Assembly: GCA_013177795.1 (NCBI GenBank)
Contig: JABLXY010000003.1
Location: forward strand, 351,244-415,243
Reading direction: 5' to 3'
Source: Syntrophaceae bacterium
Lineage (GTDB): Bacteria > Desulfobacterota > Syntrophia > Syntrophales > UBA2192
DNA: 64,000 bases
In this document: positions 8,279 through 16,743 of the stretch, piece after piece
Layout of the letters: every line of letters starts with the position of its first letter
How positions within the stretch are numbered: position 1 is the first letter of the stretch
Made by a program: the position numbers and the translations under genes
Notes under the pieces: model-generated
What the model was told of the DNA's origin: nothing
Seen by the model: only the letters and a program-made list of their open reading frames with translations
Database searches by the model: none

Positions 8279-8551
8279 ATGGTCAGAAGGTACATGATTC
8301 CCGTTCTGGCGGCCGTCGGCATCGTCTTCGCGCTGTGGATGGTCCGGCAAGGATCGAGGCCCGTCATCCACGCCGACCCGGTGGCCGACCCCCCGAGGGC
8401 GCCCTTCGCTGGTCGCCCTCTACAAGGCCCTCGGAGGCGGCTGGCAGGTCGATCTTGCGTCCCCGGCGACGGGGCCCCCGGGAGGGCGTGAGCGTGCGGG
8501 GACGGGACGAGGCGACGATGGACCGAACGGGCGGAGGGATGTCGGACGATG
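8279..8551 (+). pseudogene. Deletion scar joining a HlyD-family start to a NodT-type outer-membrane channel end
   Basis: The first 43 codons, from ATG 8279 behind GGAGG, read like the membrane anchor of a DevB/HlyD membrane-fusion protein: a basic start, one hydrophobic helix and a short linker ending APFA. From about 8406 the similarity shifts to the +1 frame. There SLVALYKALGGGWQ is the hallmark C-terminus of NodT/OprM outer-membrane efflux lipoproteins. That frame runs to TGA 8549-8551, which overlaps the peroxiredoxin ATG. The simplest reading is that one deletion removed most of both exporter partner genes. The literal reading frame from 8279 encodes only 70 residues. Confidence 0.65.
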
Positions 8552-9163
8552 AGCAGGATTCCCCTTGTCGGCGAACCGGCACCGGATTTCAGGGCGCAGG
8601 CCTATCACGGCGGAAAGCAGGTCGAGATCACGCTCTCCGGCCTCCGGGGGCAATGGGTCGTCCTGATCTTCTACCCCGGGGATTTCACCTGCGTGTGCCC
8701 GACGGAGATCGCCGCCGTGGCCGTCAAGTACCCCGCCCTGCGCGAGCTCGGCGCGGAGGTGCTGGCGGTGAGCACCGACGCGATGGAGTCCCACCGGGAC
8801 TTCGAGCAAAGGGGCCTCTGCCGCATGGTGCCCGGCGGCGCGCGGTTCCCCCTCGTCTCGGACCCCGGCGGCGAGATCGGGTCTCTCTACGGGGTCTACG
8901 ACGCCGCGCGGAAGATGGAGATGCGCAGCCACTTCATCATCGACCCGGAGGGCATCGTCCAGTCCGTGGAGATGGTGGCGGCCCCGATGGGCAGGAGCGT
9001 CTCGGAGATCCTCCGCCAGCTGCGGGCCCTGAAGGAACACCGCGCGACGGGGCGGATGACGCCCTGCGGCTGGGAGCCGGGCAAGCCGACCCTGGCCGCG
9101 GAGGACGAATCGGGCGGGCCGACGAAGCCCTGGGAGGAGTGGAAGCCCCGCGAGGCCTTCTGA
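8549..9163 (+). CDS. AhpC/TSA-family peroxiredoxin
   Basis: The 204-residue protein has the peroxidatic Cys50 in the motif DFTCVCPTE and a probable resolving cysteine near residue 170 in TPCGWEPGKPTL, so it looks like a typical 2-Cys peroxiredoxin that reduces hydrogen peroxide and organic peroxides in the cytoplasm. The additional Cys48 beside the peroxidatic residue is less usual. No AhpF or thioredoxin gene is adjacent. Its ATG overlaps the last codon of the exporter scar, so it may once have been the last gene of that operon. Confidence 0.9.
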   Translation: MSRIPLVGEPAPDFRAQAYHGGKQVEITLSGLRGQWVVLIFYPGDFTCVCPTEIAAVAVKYPALRELGAEVLAVSTDAMESHRDFEQRGLCRMVPGGARFPLVSDPGGEIGSLYGVYDAARKMEMRSHFIIDPEGIVQSVEMVAAPMGRSVSEILRQLRALKEHRATGRMTPCGWEPGKPTLAAEDESGGPTKPWEEWKPREAF

Positions 9164-9269
9164 ACCGGAGGGTCATGTTCCTCGGGGGGAGTGTCAATCA
9201 CGTTTCACATGCCGGACATCGCGTCAACCATGTTGCCTCACGACCGGCGTCGCGCAGAGGAGGTGTTCC

Positions 9270-11351
9270 ATGCAGCTGCAATACGGCGTGCGATTTGCGT
9301 TGGAGGTTGCAGGCCACGGCTATATCCGTTACGAGAATCGTCGCTACGGCATCAACCTGGGGTGGTCGGAAGACCCGGTCCTGGAGTGGGAGTTCCGGCG
9401 CGCGGGCGCCGCGGGGGACGTGGACCCGGGGCTTCCCCTGGCGCTCTATAATCGGACCGCCGCCGACTGCGTGGTCTACGCGGAGCGGGACTACGGCATC
9501 AACCTCCGGTGGGCCCGGGACGCCCGGCGCGCCGATCCGCAGGAATGGGCCGTCGAGGGTGAATTTCCCGTCCTGCGTCTGAAGAATCTCGTCGCAGCCC
9601 GGAGGGGCGACGCCTACCTGCTCTACGGAGAGCGGGACTACGGCATCAACCTCGTCTGGGGACGGCGTCCGGCCCGGGGCAATTTCTACCTCGAGACACA
9701 CGTGCCACGCGCACAGCCCGCCGCGGGGGATTACGTTCCGGGCGAGGCGTCGATGCAGACCCGCCGTCCGCACACGTGGGCCGTGGAGTGGGACGGGAAC
9801 GAAGGGCTGGACTTTGCGGCCTATGCCACATCGATCCGCTCGCCCTACATTCAGAACGTGACGGGCAACGCCGCGACCGTCCTCTGGCGAGTGGGGATCC
9901 CGAAAGGCCGGGACCCTCGGTCGTGGGTGGGCAGGCTCCAGGCCCGGGCATGGGTCGCGCCCGCCGGTACGGCAACGACCGCCGGGACGCTCTACCGTAC
10001 GGGCGACGCGGCCCGGCCGATCGAGGCGAGCGACGCGACGGGAACCTACCAGTACGAGTCGGGCGTGACCTTCGACCACGACGTGCCCGACGGCGACGGG
10101 GAAAACGATTGTTGGCTCAACCGCCTCTCCGACCGGCCCGTCATTCAGTTCCGCGTCACCTTCCGGGACCTCCGGCCCGGCTCGGTCTATCACTACCGGG
10201 TGGAGTGCGAGGGCGTCGCCGACGGGGCGGACCCCCAGATCGCAAACCTCGTGCTGGCGGACGACATCACGTTTCGGACGGCCCCCGGGCCGTCGGGCAA
10301 CCCGCGGGTGTGCTTCGTCGCCATGGGCGATCTCGGCCCCGGGGACGGGCAGCCCAGCTATTTCTACGACGTCTTCGACCTGTTCCACCGCATCTGCCGA
10401 AGCCAGGGCCCGCACCTGTGGCTCGCGCTGGGCGACATCGACAACGACACGGACGGCCACCCCAACGCGATGGACCCCTTCTTTTTCCACGTCTACAACG
10501 CCTACCATGACCGGAGTGACCCCCGTCTGACATCGCACATGCGCACGGCGCGACGTACGGGCGTCAAGGCTTTCCGGAGCCCGCCTTACTTCGGGCTGCT
10601 GGGCGGCCTCCCGGTCTTTCCCACCTTCGGCAACCACGACATTTGCTCGAAGCCGTCGTTCTCCTCGGTGGACGGGTGCCTCGCCTACTGGCAAAAGGCC
10701 TACCGCGGGGGGTTCGAACTGCCCTCGGTGGGCTGGGACGACGCCTCGACGCGTTTCAACAGGGGCAGCGGCGGGTACTTCTACACCTTCCGCTACGGGA
10801 ACGTCATTTTCCTGTCCCTCGGGGTCCCCGACCTCAAGGGCTGCAATCTCGGTAACGGCCGCACATGGACGCAAGAATGGGCGGCGAGGCAAGAGGAGGC
10901 GCTGCACGACTATCTCGGCTCCCTCCAGGGGGAGGTCGCGAAGACGGACGTCTGGCTTGTCGTCTATCTCCACGACCACCACGCGATCCTCGACAACGGC
11001 GGGAAATACCCCGAGCTGTTCCTGCGCTACGGCGTGGACGTGGCGCTGGCGGGCCACCAGCACATCTTCCGGCACAAGACGATCTGCAACGGGCTTGCGG
11101 ACTACCGCGCGATCGTGGCGGGGGTCGGCGGCTTCGGCGACACGGACCCGGGCGACGCTTGCCATCGGCCCGGGTTCGTCCTGGCCGAGGTGCAGGGAAA
11201 CGTGCTCCGGTACTGGAAACACGATACGCACCGCTGCGACGCGGATGGGAAGCCGAGGGGCCGGGATGCCCTTGCCCCGTCGATCCGCGAATACTGCCGG
11301 ATCACGAAGGTCGGCCCCGGCAGGCATATCGTGGAGGGGACGGAAGGCTGA
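9270..11351 (+). CDS. Calcineurin-like metallophosphoesterase with three 49-residue N-terminal repeats
   Basis: The 693-residue protein starts at ATG 9270 behind AGAGGAGG. The metal ligands of the purple-acid-phosphatase/calcineurin fold are present: MGD at 352-354, GDIDND from 388, GNHD at 454-457, HDHH at 568-571 and GHQH at 595-598. A fibronectin-like segment (SVYHYRVECEG) precedes the catalytic domain, as in purple acid phosphatases. The first 130 residues contain three copies of YGINL(G/R/V)W at 26, 75 and 124, exactly 49 residues apart, suggesting a beta-trefoil or similar binding module. No signal peptide is evident at this start. The substrate is unknown. A bidirectional-looking terminator follows. 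Confidence 0.8.
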   Translation: MQLQYGVRFALEVAGHGYIRYENRRYGINLGWSEDPVLEWEFRRAGAAGDVDPGLPLALYNRTAADCVVYAERDYGINLRWARDARRADPQEWAVEGEFPVLRLKNLVAARRGDAYLLYGERDYGINLVWGRRPARGNFYLETHVPRAQPAAGDYVPGEASMQTRRPHTWAVEWDGNEGLDFAAYATSIRSPYIQNVTGNAATVLWRVGIPKGRDPRSWVGRLQARAWVAPAGTATTAGTLYRTGDAARPIEASDATGTYQYESGVTFDHDVPDGDGENDCWLNRLSDRPVIQFRVTFRDLRPGSVYHYRVECEGVADGADPQIANLVLADDITFRTAPGPSGNPRVCFVAMGDLGPGDGQPSYFYDVFDLFHRICRSQGPHLWLALGDIDNDTDGHPNAMDPFFFHVYNAYHDRSDPRLTSHMRTARRTGVKAFRSPPYFGLLGGLPVFPTFGNHDICSKPSFSSVDGCLAYWQKAYRGGFELPSVGWDDASTRFNRGSGGYFYTFRYGNVIFLSLGVPDLKGCNLGNGRTWTQEWAARQEEALHDYLGSLQGEVAKTDVWLVVYLHDHHAILDNGGKYPELFLRYGVDVALAGHQHIFRHKTICNGLADYRAIVAGVGGFGDTDPGDACHRPGFVLAEVQGNVLRYWKHDTHRCDADGKPRGRDALAPSIREYCRITKVGPGRHIVEGTEG

Positions 11352-11377
11352 CGCGACGGCAAGGTCTTCACGGCAAT

Positions 11378-11417
11378 GAAGAGGCAGGCCCGCGCGGGTC
11401 CCGCCTCTTCTTCTTTT
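11378..11417 (+). terminator. Intrinsic terminator between convergent genes
   Basis: GAAGAGGC at 11378-11385 pairs with GCCTCTTC at 11403-11410 around a GC-rich inner hairpin, followed by a T-rich run. It lies between the phosphoesterase (plus) and the CARDB-like gene (minus). Confidence 0.65.
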
Positions 11418-11425
11418 GGGCACTC

Positions 11426-11962
11426 TCAGCGCCGCGGCAGCTGGACCTCGAGCCACGGGGTCTTGTTGTTCGTCTCGCTCGACTCGAGCACCTCGTTGTC
11501 GCTGTCGACGACGGCGCAGATCTTGATCCGCTGCCCGGCCAGCGCGACCGGCACGATCGCATTGCCCATCACGCTGTGGAAGGAGATGCCGTCGCCGCCG
11601 CCCTCGCGCGAGGGCCGCAGGCCGGGGAAGATCTTCGCCCCGTCGAACTCGATCTCCTCGATTGCACCCGGCGGCGCATCCACGAGGCGGAAGAAGGCAA
11701 TCCGGAAACGCCCGGCCGCGGCGTTGCCGCGGTTCTCGATGCGCAGCTGCACGGGGATCTTGATGCGGTCCCCCAGGATGAACGGGGCCGTCCGGGGCTT
11801 CAGCCCCCCCACGTAAATGAGATCCGGCAGCGGCGGGATTCCCGGGCCCGGGGGCCGGATGTCGGTCCCGGGCTTGTAGGGCCCCTGCGCACAGGCGGGG
11901 ACCGGCAGGGTCGGGATGAGAAGCACCGCTGCAGCGGCCATCAACCAAATCATCGGCTTCAT
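11426..11962 (-). CDS. Secreted CARDB-like domain protein
   Basis: ATG at 11962 follows GGGGAGGG and gives 178 residues. Residues 1-26 are a signal peptide ending PACAQ. The remaining part is an Ig-like CARDB-type fold: PDLIYVGG at the start, VQLRIENRGNAAAG in the middle and VDSDNEVLESSETNNK at the end. The last motif (acidic, then NN) is typical of CARDB adhesion-like repeats in archaeal and bacterial surface proteins. It lies 26 bp downstream of another CARDB-like secreted protein in the same orientation. No enzymatic residues are recognisable. Confidence 0.65.
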   Translation of the reverse strand: MKPMIWLMAAAAVLLIPTLPVPACAQGPYKPGTDIRPPGPGIPPLPDLIYVGGLKPRTAPFILGDRIKIPVQLRIENRGNAAAGRFRIAFFRLVDAPPGAIEEIEFDGAKIFPGLRPSREGGGDGISFHSVMGNAIVPVALAGQRIKICAVVDSDNEVLESSETNNKTPWLEVQLPRR

Positions 11963-11988
11963 GACGTTGCCCTCCCCGAAAGGCGTTT

Positions 11989-12876
11989 TCATTTTTTCCG
12001 GATGTCAGGCTTCACGGGCTCGGTGCCGCGGATTCTCGGCGGCACGCCGATGAGGCGCTCCGCCGTGTTGTTGTCCTCGCGAATTTCCCTCAAGGCGTTG
12101 ACGGGGTCTGCCGTGATCCGGATTCGATCCGTCACTGCGGGGATTTGGTAACGACGGCTGAAGCTCTGCGAACCCCCTCCCGGGATCGGCCCGCAGGAGT
12201 GAGAATCGTGCTCGTTCCAGCCGGCCGGCAAGGCGACCACCGATCGTGGCAGATGGAAGGAAAACGACCAGCATACACCGGATATTCCCGTAGGGGCGGT
12301 CCCGATGTTGCGGACAGTGAAAGAAAGGTCCATGGGATGGAAGACCTCGCCGTATGTTGACCACTCGATTGTACGATCAACGCTCACCGCGTCGATCGAG
12401 ACGGTCAGATCCGGCTTCAGCTCGATCCGCTGCCCCGTGCCGCTCCGGGGGGTCGCGCCCCAGCAGGCGTTCTGAAAGATGAGGGCGCTGCGCAGGCCCG
12501 TCCCCGTGAAATGGGCATAGACGTTGAAGCACATCTCCGTGGGAACGGGTCTCGGCAGGCGGTATTCCATCCTGACCGAATGGGGGGACGCGGGACGGAT
12601 GTCGTAGCTTCGGCTAGCGGCGGTCGGCCGGTCCGGGTCGGGGATGGCGGTGCTCTCGACGGCCGAAAAGGCGATGGGGATGGCCGCCCCGAAGCCCTCG
12701 ACCCGGAACCGCAGGGTCATGTAGAGGATATCCCCGATCGACGGGGCCGCCCGCTCGATCGTGAGGCTCTCGCCCGTCACGGTCATCTGGGCTGCTGCGG
12801 GGGCTTGGAGAAAGGGCGCGAGAAGCGCAAGCCCGATCACGGCTGCCGGCAAAAGGCGTGTGAAACTGCGATTCAT
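11989..12876 (-). CDS. Secreted CARDB-like domain protein, larger paralogue
   Basis: ATG at 12876 follows AGGAGG and gives 295 residues; the upstream frame to 13008 has no such site. Residues 1-30 form a signal peptide ending APAAAQ. Two Ig-like halves follow. The second half has the CARDB pattern (PDLTVSIDAV, LSFTVRNIGTAPTG) and ends with VNALREIREDNNTAE, the same acidic-NN signature as the neighbouring protein. The pair was probably produced by duplication and is likely co-transcribed. A role at the cell surface or in the periplasm is inferred from the signal peptide only. Confidence 0.65.
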   Translation of the reverse strand: MNRSFTRLLPAAVIGLALLAPFLQAPAAAQMTVTGESLTIERAAPSIGDILYMTLRFRVEGFGAAIPIAFSAVESTAIPDPDRPTAASRSYDIRPASPHSVRMEYRLPRPVPTEMCFNVYAHFTGTGLRSALIFQNACWGATPRSGTGQRIELKPDLTVSIDAVSVDRTIEWSTYGEVFHPMDLSFTVRNIGTAPTGISGVCWSFSFHLPRSVVALPAGWNEHDSHSCGPIPGGGSQSFSRRYQIPAVTDRIRITADPVNALREIREDNNTAERLIGVPPRIRGTEPVKPDIRKK

Positions 12877-13140
12877 CGTCCACCTCCTGGCTCTGATGTC
12901 GGCGCATCTGTGCGATGGGTCGAAAACGTTAGAGGTTGCGGAGCGTAAAACGCATGGACTTGCGGATCCCTGCCGAGGGGCTTGGGGTGTCCGCCTTATG
13001 CTCGACATGCGGAAGGCTTTGCGATTTCCTATAGGGAGAGGAAGTGTGATTCGTCAAGCGGAAAGTTCGGCTTCCGATGGGCAGGCTGGTTTTCGTTCTC
13101 CATACCGCGGCTCGGGGCCGAAAGGGGGGATCCGGCTGCC

Positions 13141-13857
13141 CTACATCCCCATGTAGGCCTTGCGGATCTCCTCGGAGTCCAGGAGTTCCTGCGCCGTGCC
13201 CGACTGGACGATGCGCCCGCTCTGCAGCACGTAGCCGCGGTGGGCGATCTCGAGGGCCTCCTGGACCATCTGCTCGACCAGCAGAACGGTGACCCCGCTG
13301 CGGTTGATCGCGACGACGGTCTCCATCATCTTCTCCACGAGCGTGGGCATGAGCCCGAGCGACATCTCGTCGAGCATCAGCAGCCTGGGCCTCGACATGA
13401 GCCCCCGGGCGATCGCGAGCATCTGCTGCTCGCCGCCGCTGAGGGTCTCGGCCGTCTGGCGCGGCCGCTCGCGCAGCACGGGGAAGAGCTGCATCATCTC
13501 GTCGAGGCGCCGCCGGATCTCGGCCTCCGATTTCTCCGTGTAGGCGCCGAGCCGCAGGTTCTCCTCGACGGAGAGCTTGGCGAACACCCGCCGCCCCTCG
13601 GGGACGTAGCTGATGCCGAGGGCGAGGGTCTGGTGGGGGCGGAGGCGCGAGATGTCGTGCCCCTCGAACCGGATCGAGCCCCGCAGGGGGTTGTTGAGGC
13701 CCGCGATGTTCCGCAGGGTCGTGGACTTGCCGGCGCCGTTGGCCCCGACAACGGCCACCAGCTCGCCCGGCATGACCTCCAGGGAGACGCCGAAAACGAC
13801 GGGGACGCCGTCGTAGCCGGCATGCACGTCGACGAGGCGCAGGATGGGTTCAGCCAT
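13141..13857 (-). CDS. livF: Branched-chain amino acid ABC transporter ATPase LivF
   Basis: ATG at 13857 gives 238 residues and overlaps the end of livG by 8 bp, showing translational coupling. Walker A is GANGAGKSTT, the signature LSGGEQQMLAIARG and Walker B LLMLDEMSLGL. The C-terminus has the LivF-type ending VLQSGRIVQSGTAQELL. It is the last gene of livJHMGF and pairs with LivG to power import of branched-chain amino acids or related compounds such as amides. The real substrate cannot be read from sequence. Confidence 0.93.
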   Translation of the reverse strand: MAEPILRLVDVHAGYDGVPVVFGVSLEVMPGELVAVVGANGAGKSTTLRNIAGLNNPLRGSIRFEGHDISRLRPHQTLALGISYVPEGRRVFAKLSVEENLRLGAYTEKSEAEIRRRLDEMMQLFPVLRERPRQTAETLSGGEQQMLAIARGLMSRPRLLMLDEMSLGLMPTLVEKMMETVVAINRSGVTVLLVEQMVQEALEIAHRGYVLQSGRIVQSGTAQELLDSEEIRKAYMGM

Positions 13858-14608
13858 GGGCCCCTCCCCCCTTCCGCGCCTGTATGCGGCGGCTGAACTT
13901 CTCGCCCAGGTACGCGGTGATGACCCGCTCGTCATGGATGATCTCGGCCGGGGGGCCCTCGGCGAGCTTGACGCCGCCGTCGAGCACGACGACCCGGTCG
14001 GCGATCGGCATGATGGCCTCCATGATGTGCTCCACGATGAGCAGGGTGATGCCTTCCTTGCGGATGTTGCGTATCAGGTCCAGGGCCGTGTTGACCTCGG
14101 TGGAGGTGAGCCCCGCCATGACCTCGTCGAGCATCAGCAGCCTGGGCCGCGTGGCGAGCGCGCGGGCCAGCTCGAGGCGTTTCTTGAGGCCGATGGGCAG
14201 GTCGCCCGAGTCCTTGTCGGCGAACTCGGCAAGGCCGCAGATCCGGATGCTGTGCTCGGCCGCGGCCCGGGCCCTTGCCGTATTGGCGTCGTGCAGGAAG
14301 GCGCCCACCAGCACGTTTTCGAAGACGTTCATGTCCTTGAGCGGCCGGACGACCTGGAAGGTGCGCACCGCGCCCATCCGCGCGATCCGGTAGGACGGCA
14401 GGCCCGTGATCTCCCGTCCGTCGAAGACGATACTCCCCGATGTCACCGGGTAGAGCCCGGAGATGCAGTTGAACAGCGTCGTCTTGCCGGCGCCGTTGGG
14501 CCCGATGAGTCCCACGATGGACCCGGCCTCGACGGTGAAGCTCACGCGGTCGTTGGCGACGAGCTCGCCGAACTTCTTGGTGACGTCCCGTACCTCAAGC
14601 AGAGCCAA
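13850..14608 (-). CDS. livG: Branched-chain amino acid ABC transporter ATPase LivG
   Basis: TTG at 14608 is chosen because AAGGAGG lies 8 bp upstream and the product then starts MALLEVRDVTKKFG, the usual LivG start; a GTG at 14617 would overlap the ribosome site. The 252-residue protein has Walker A GPNGAGKTT, an ELARALA helix in place of a full LSGGQ (here LPIGLKKRLE) and Walker B LLMLDEVMAGL. The modified signature and the LivG-specific VMAGL are usual for this subfamily. It overlaps livM by 14 bp. Confidence 0.93.
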   Translation of the reverse strand: MALLEVRDVTKKFGELVANDRVSFTVEAGSIVGLIGPNGAGKTTLFNCISGLYPVTSGSIVFDGREITGLPSYRIARMGAVRTFQVVRPLKDMNVFENVLVGAFLHDANTARARAAAEHSIRICGLAEFADKDSGDLPIGLKKRLELARALATRPRLLMLDEVMAGLTSTEVNTALDLIRNIRKEGITLLIVEHIMEAIMPIADRVVVLDGGVKLAEGPPAEIIHDERVITAYLGEKFSRRIQARKGGGAHG

Positions 14609-15614
14609 GGGAAGCACCTCCTTGTCCCGAAGCGTCCTTGCGCCCGCGGCGCCTGGCGATGTCGCGCACGATCCCGGTGATGCCCGCGGGCTGCTTGATG
14701 ACGATGAGGATGATCAGGAAGCCGAAGATGATGAGGTCCACGCCGCCCCCGAGGCCGCCCCACTTCGCCCGGGTGAACTCCTGCAGGGGGATGAGCACCG
14801 CCGCCCCGAGCAGGGGCCCGGCCAGGGTCCCCGCGCCGCCCAGGATCGTGACGAGCACGAACTTCATCGACGTGTCGAGCGACATGACCATGCCGGGGTC
14901 GACGCGGAGGTTGTACTGCACGAAGAAGGCGCCGCACAGGGCGGCGAGCGCGGCCGACAGGGCCATGGCCGCGAGCTTGACGGCCGTCGAGTTGACGCCG
15001 AGCGACTCGGCCGTCTCCTGGCCCGCGCGCACGGCCCGCAGGTAGTAGCCGAACCGGTGCCCCTCGAGGAAGCGCACGATGCCGAAGACGAGGGCGAACA
15101 AGACGAGCGCGCAGTAGAAGTACCCCGTCTTCGAGTCGTACCACATGAGGTTGGCCAGTCCCTCCTCCACGATCATGTAATCGAGCCCCAGCGCGCCGCC
15201 CACCCAGTCCCAGACGAGAAACATCCGGTTGAAGATCTCCACGATGGCGAAGGTGGCGATGGCGAAGTAGTGGCCGCTGAGCTTGAAGCAGGGGTAGCTG
15301 ATGAGCACGGCCACGACGGCGGCCGAGACGATGCCGACGAGCGCCCCCGGCCAGGGGGTCATGCCGTAGGTGACGACGGCCATGCCTGCTCCGTAGGCGC
15401 CGATGCCGAAGAACACGGCATGCCCGAAGGAGGTCTGCCCGCCGTAGCCGCCGATGATGTTCCACGCCTGGGCCATGCTGGCGTAGAGCAGCACGAGGAT
15501 GAGCACGTGCATGATGAACGAGTTGGCCGCGATCGCCGGCACGAGCGGCACGAGGGCGGCAAGCCCCGTGAAGGCCAGCCAGAAGAGGTCGGTTCGCCTG
15601 AGCGTTTGGTTCAT
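14595..15614 (-). CDS. livM: Branched-chain amino acid ABC transporter permease LivM
   Basis: ATG at 15614 gives 339 residues with about nine or ten hydrophobic segments. The family motifs are clear: WNIIGGYGGQTSFGHAVFFG in the first third, GYYLRAVRAGQETAESLGVN in the coupling loop and VTILGGAGTLAGPLLGA near the end. It starts 4 bp after livH and overlaps livG, consistent with one transcript. LivM and LivH form the inner-membrane channel. Confidence 0.93.
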   Translation of the reverse strand: MNQTLRRTDLFWLAFTGLAALVPLVPAIAANSFIMHVLILVLLYASMAQAWNIIGGYGGQTSFGHAVFFGIGAYGAGMAVVTYGMTPWPGALVGIVSAAVVAVLISYPCFKLSGHYFAIATFAIVEIFNRMFLVWDWVGGALGLDYMIVEEGLANLMWYDSKTGYFYCALVLFALVFGIVRFLEGHRFGYYLRAVRAGQETAESLGVNSTAVKLAAMALSAALAALCGAFFVQYNLRVDPGMVMSLDTSMKFVLVTILGGAGTLAGPLLGAAVLIPLQEFTRAKWGGLGGGVDLIIFGFLIILIVIKQPAGITGIVRDIARRRGRKDASGQGGASLGSA

Positions 15615-15618
15615 GGGG

Positions 15619-16479
15619 TCACCACCCGAAAATGCCCTTGGGCCGCAGCAGAACGAGGGCCAGGTAGAGCCCGAAGACGGCCACGTACTTGAAGACGGGC
15701 GCGATGTAGTAGCCGGCCAGGGCCTCGACGACGCCCACCAGCAGCGCCGCCACCAGCGCGCCCGGGATGCTGCCGAAGCCGCCCATGGCGACGCAGATGA
15801 ACGCAATGAGGCTGAACATGGTGCCCACCTCGGGGTGCACGGCCAGGTAGGTGGGCATGATGCCGCCCGCGATGCCGACCGTCGCCCCGCCGATGCCGAA
15901 GACGAGCAGGTAGATGCGCTCCGTGTTGATGCCCATCAGCTCGGCGGCCTCCTTGTCCATGGCCGTGGCCTGCACGGCCCATCCGAAGCGCGTGCGGCGG
16001 ACCATGAAGAAGACGAGGCCGATCATCACGAGCGCCAGGACGGCCGTGACGAGCTGGGGGACGGGGACGATGATCGCCCCGAGCTGGAACGTCCTGTCGC
16101 CCAGCCACGTGTCCGAGAGGATGCGGTAGTTCGGGGTGAACCAGTTGAGGCACAGGTTCTTCAGGAGCATCGCCAGGCCGAAGGTCGCCAGCAGCGCCGA
16201 CAGCGGAGGCTTGCCGACGGTGTACTTGATGATCAGCTGATAGGTCAGGGCCCCGAGGATGAAGATGAAGAGGCCGCCCGCGAACATGGAGACGAGCGGG
16301 TCCACGTTGGCCAGGAAGCCCAGCCAGTACGTGACGTACATGGAGATCATCACGTACTCGCCGTGGGCGAAGTTGATCACGTCCATGACGCCCCAGATCA
16401 GGCACAGCCCGACGGCCACCAGGGCGTAGAGCATGCCGTTGAGGATGCCGTCCAGAAGGACTTGAAGCAGAGTGTCCAT
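15619..16479 (-). CDS. livH: Branched-chain amino acid ABC transporter permease LivH
   Basis: ATG at 16479 gives 286 residues. The N-terminus LLDGILNGMLYALVAVGLCL and the WGVMDVINFAHGEYVM motif are diagnostic of LivH. The coupling loop contains MGINTERIY and the C-terminus IPGALVAALLVGVVEAL. It is separated from livJ by about 260 bp holding a terminator and a repeat, so livHMGF may also need read-through or its own promoter. Confidence 0.93.
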   Translation of the reverse strand: MDTLLQVLLDGILNGMLYALVAVGLCLIWGVMDVINFAHGEYVMISMYVTYWLGFLANVDPLVSMFAGGLFIFILGALTYQLIIKYTVGKPPLSALLATFGLAMLLKNLCLNWFTPNYRILSDTWLGDRTFQLGAIIVPVPQLVTAVLALVMIGLVFFMVRRTRFGWAVQATAMDKEAAELMGINTERIYLLVFGIGGATVGIAGGIMPTYLAVHPEVGTMFSLIAFICVAMGGFGSIPGALVAALLVGVVEALAGYYIAPVFKYVAVFGLYLALVLLRPKGIFGW

Positions 16480-16535
16480 TGCGCAGCGAAGCCGAAAACA
16501 GTCTTTATCGGCCCGGGGGCGTCCCCAGGCCATCT

Positions 16536-16655
16536 ATCCGTTCCCTCTCCCTCGACGGGAGAGGGGCAGGGTGAGGGTGAGAAGAGATGCTCGGAACATC
16601 CCCCTCACCTCCATCCTCTCCCGCGGGAGGAGAGGAGGATCAGGGATCATTTTAT
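16536..16655. repeat. GC-rich palindromic intergenic repeat (copy A)
   Basis: Two back-to-back hairpins built on CCCTCTCCC/GGGAGAGGG and CCTCTCCC/GGGAGGAGAGG are joined by GGGTGAGGGTGA, which can itself pair with CCCCTCACC. Related copies occur at 28629-28735, around the IS1182 element and at 41212-41263. This is a dispersed REP-like family, not a gene. Confidence 0.6.
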
Positions 16656-16679
16656 TTTCGCGGGAACGCCGGTTTTCAC

Positions 16680-16712
16680 AAAAGGTGCCGGGGGCCCTGA
16701 GACCCCCGGCAC
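16680..16712 (-). terminator. Intrinsic terminator after livJ
   Basis: On the minus strand a perfect 10-bp stem (16712-16703 with 16694-16685) is followed by CCTTTT. It lies 32 bp after the livJ stop and probably lowers expression of livHMGF relative to the abundant binding protein. Confidence 0.75.
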
Positions 16713-16743
16713 CGGTGCGTTTACAAATGATGTGGTCCGGCCG

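Noticed and set aside
16536-16655. CRISPR-like array
   Set aside because: The units are palindromic and irregular with no equal-length spacers, and no cas gene is present.
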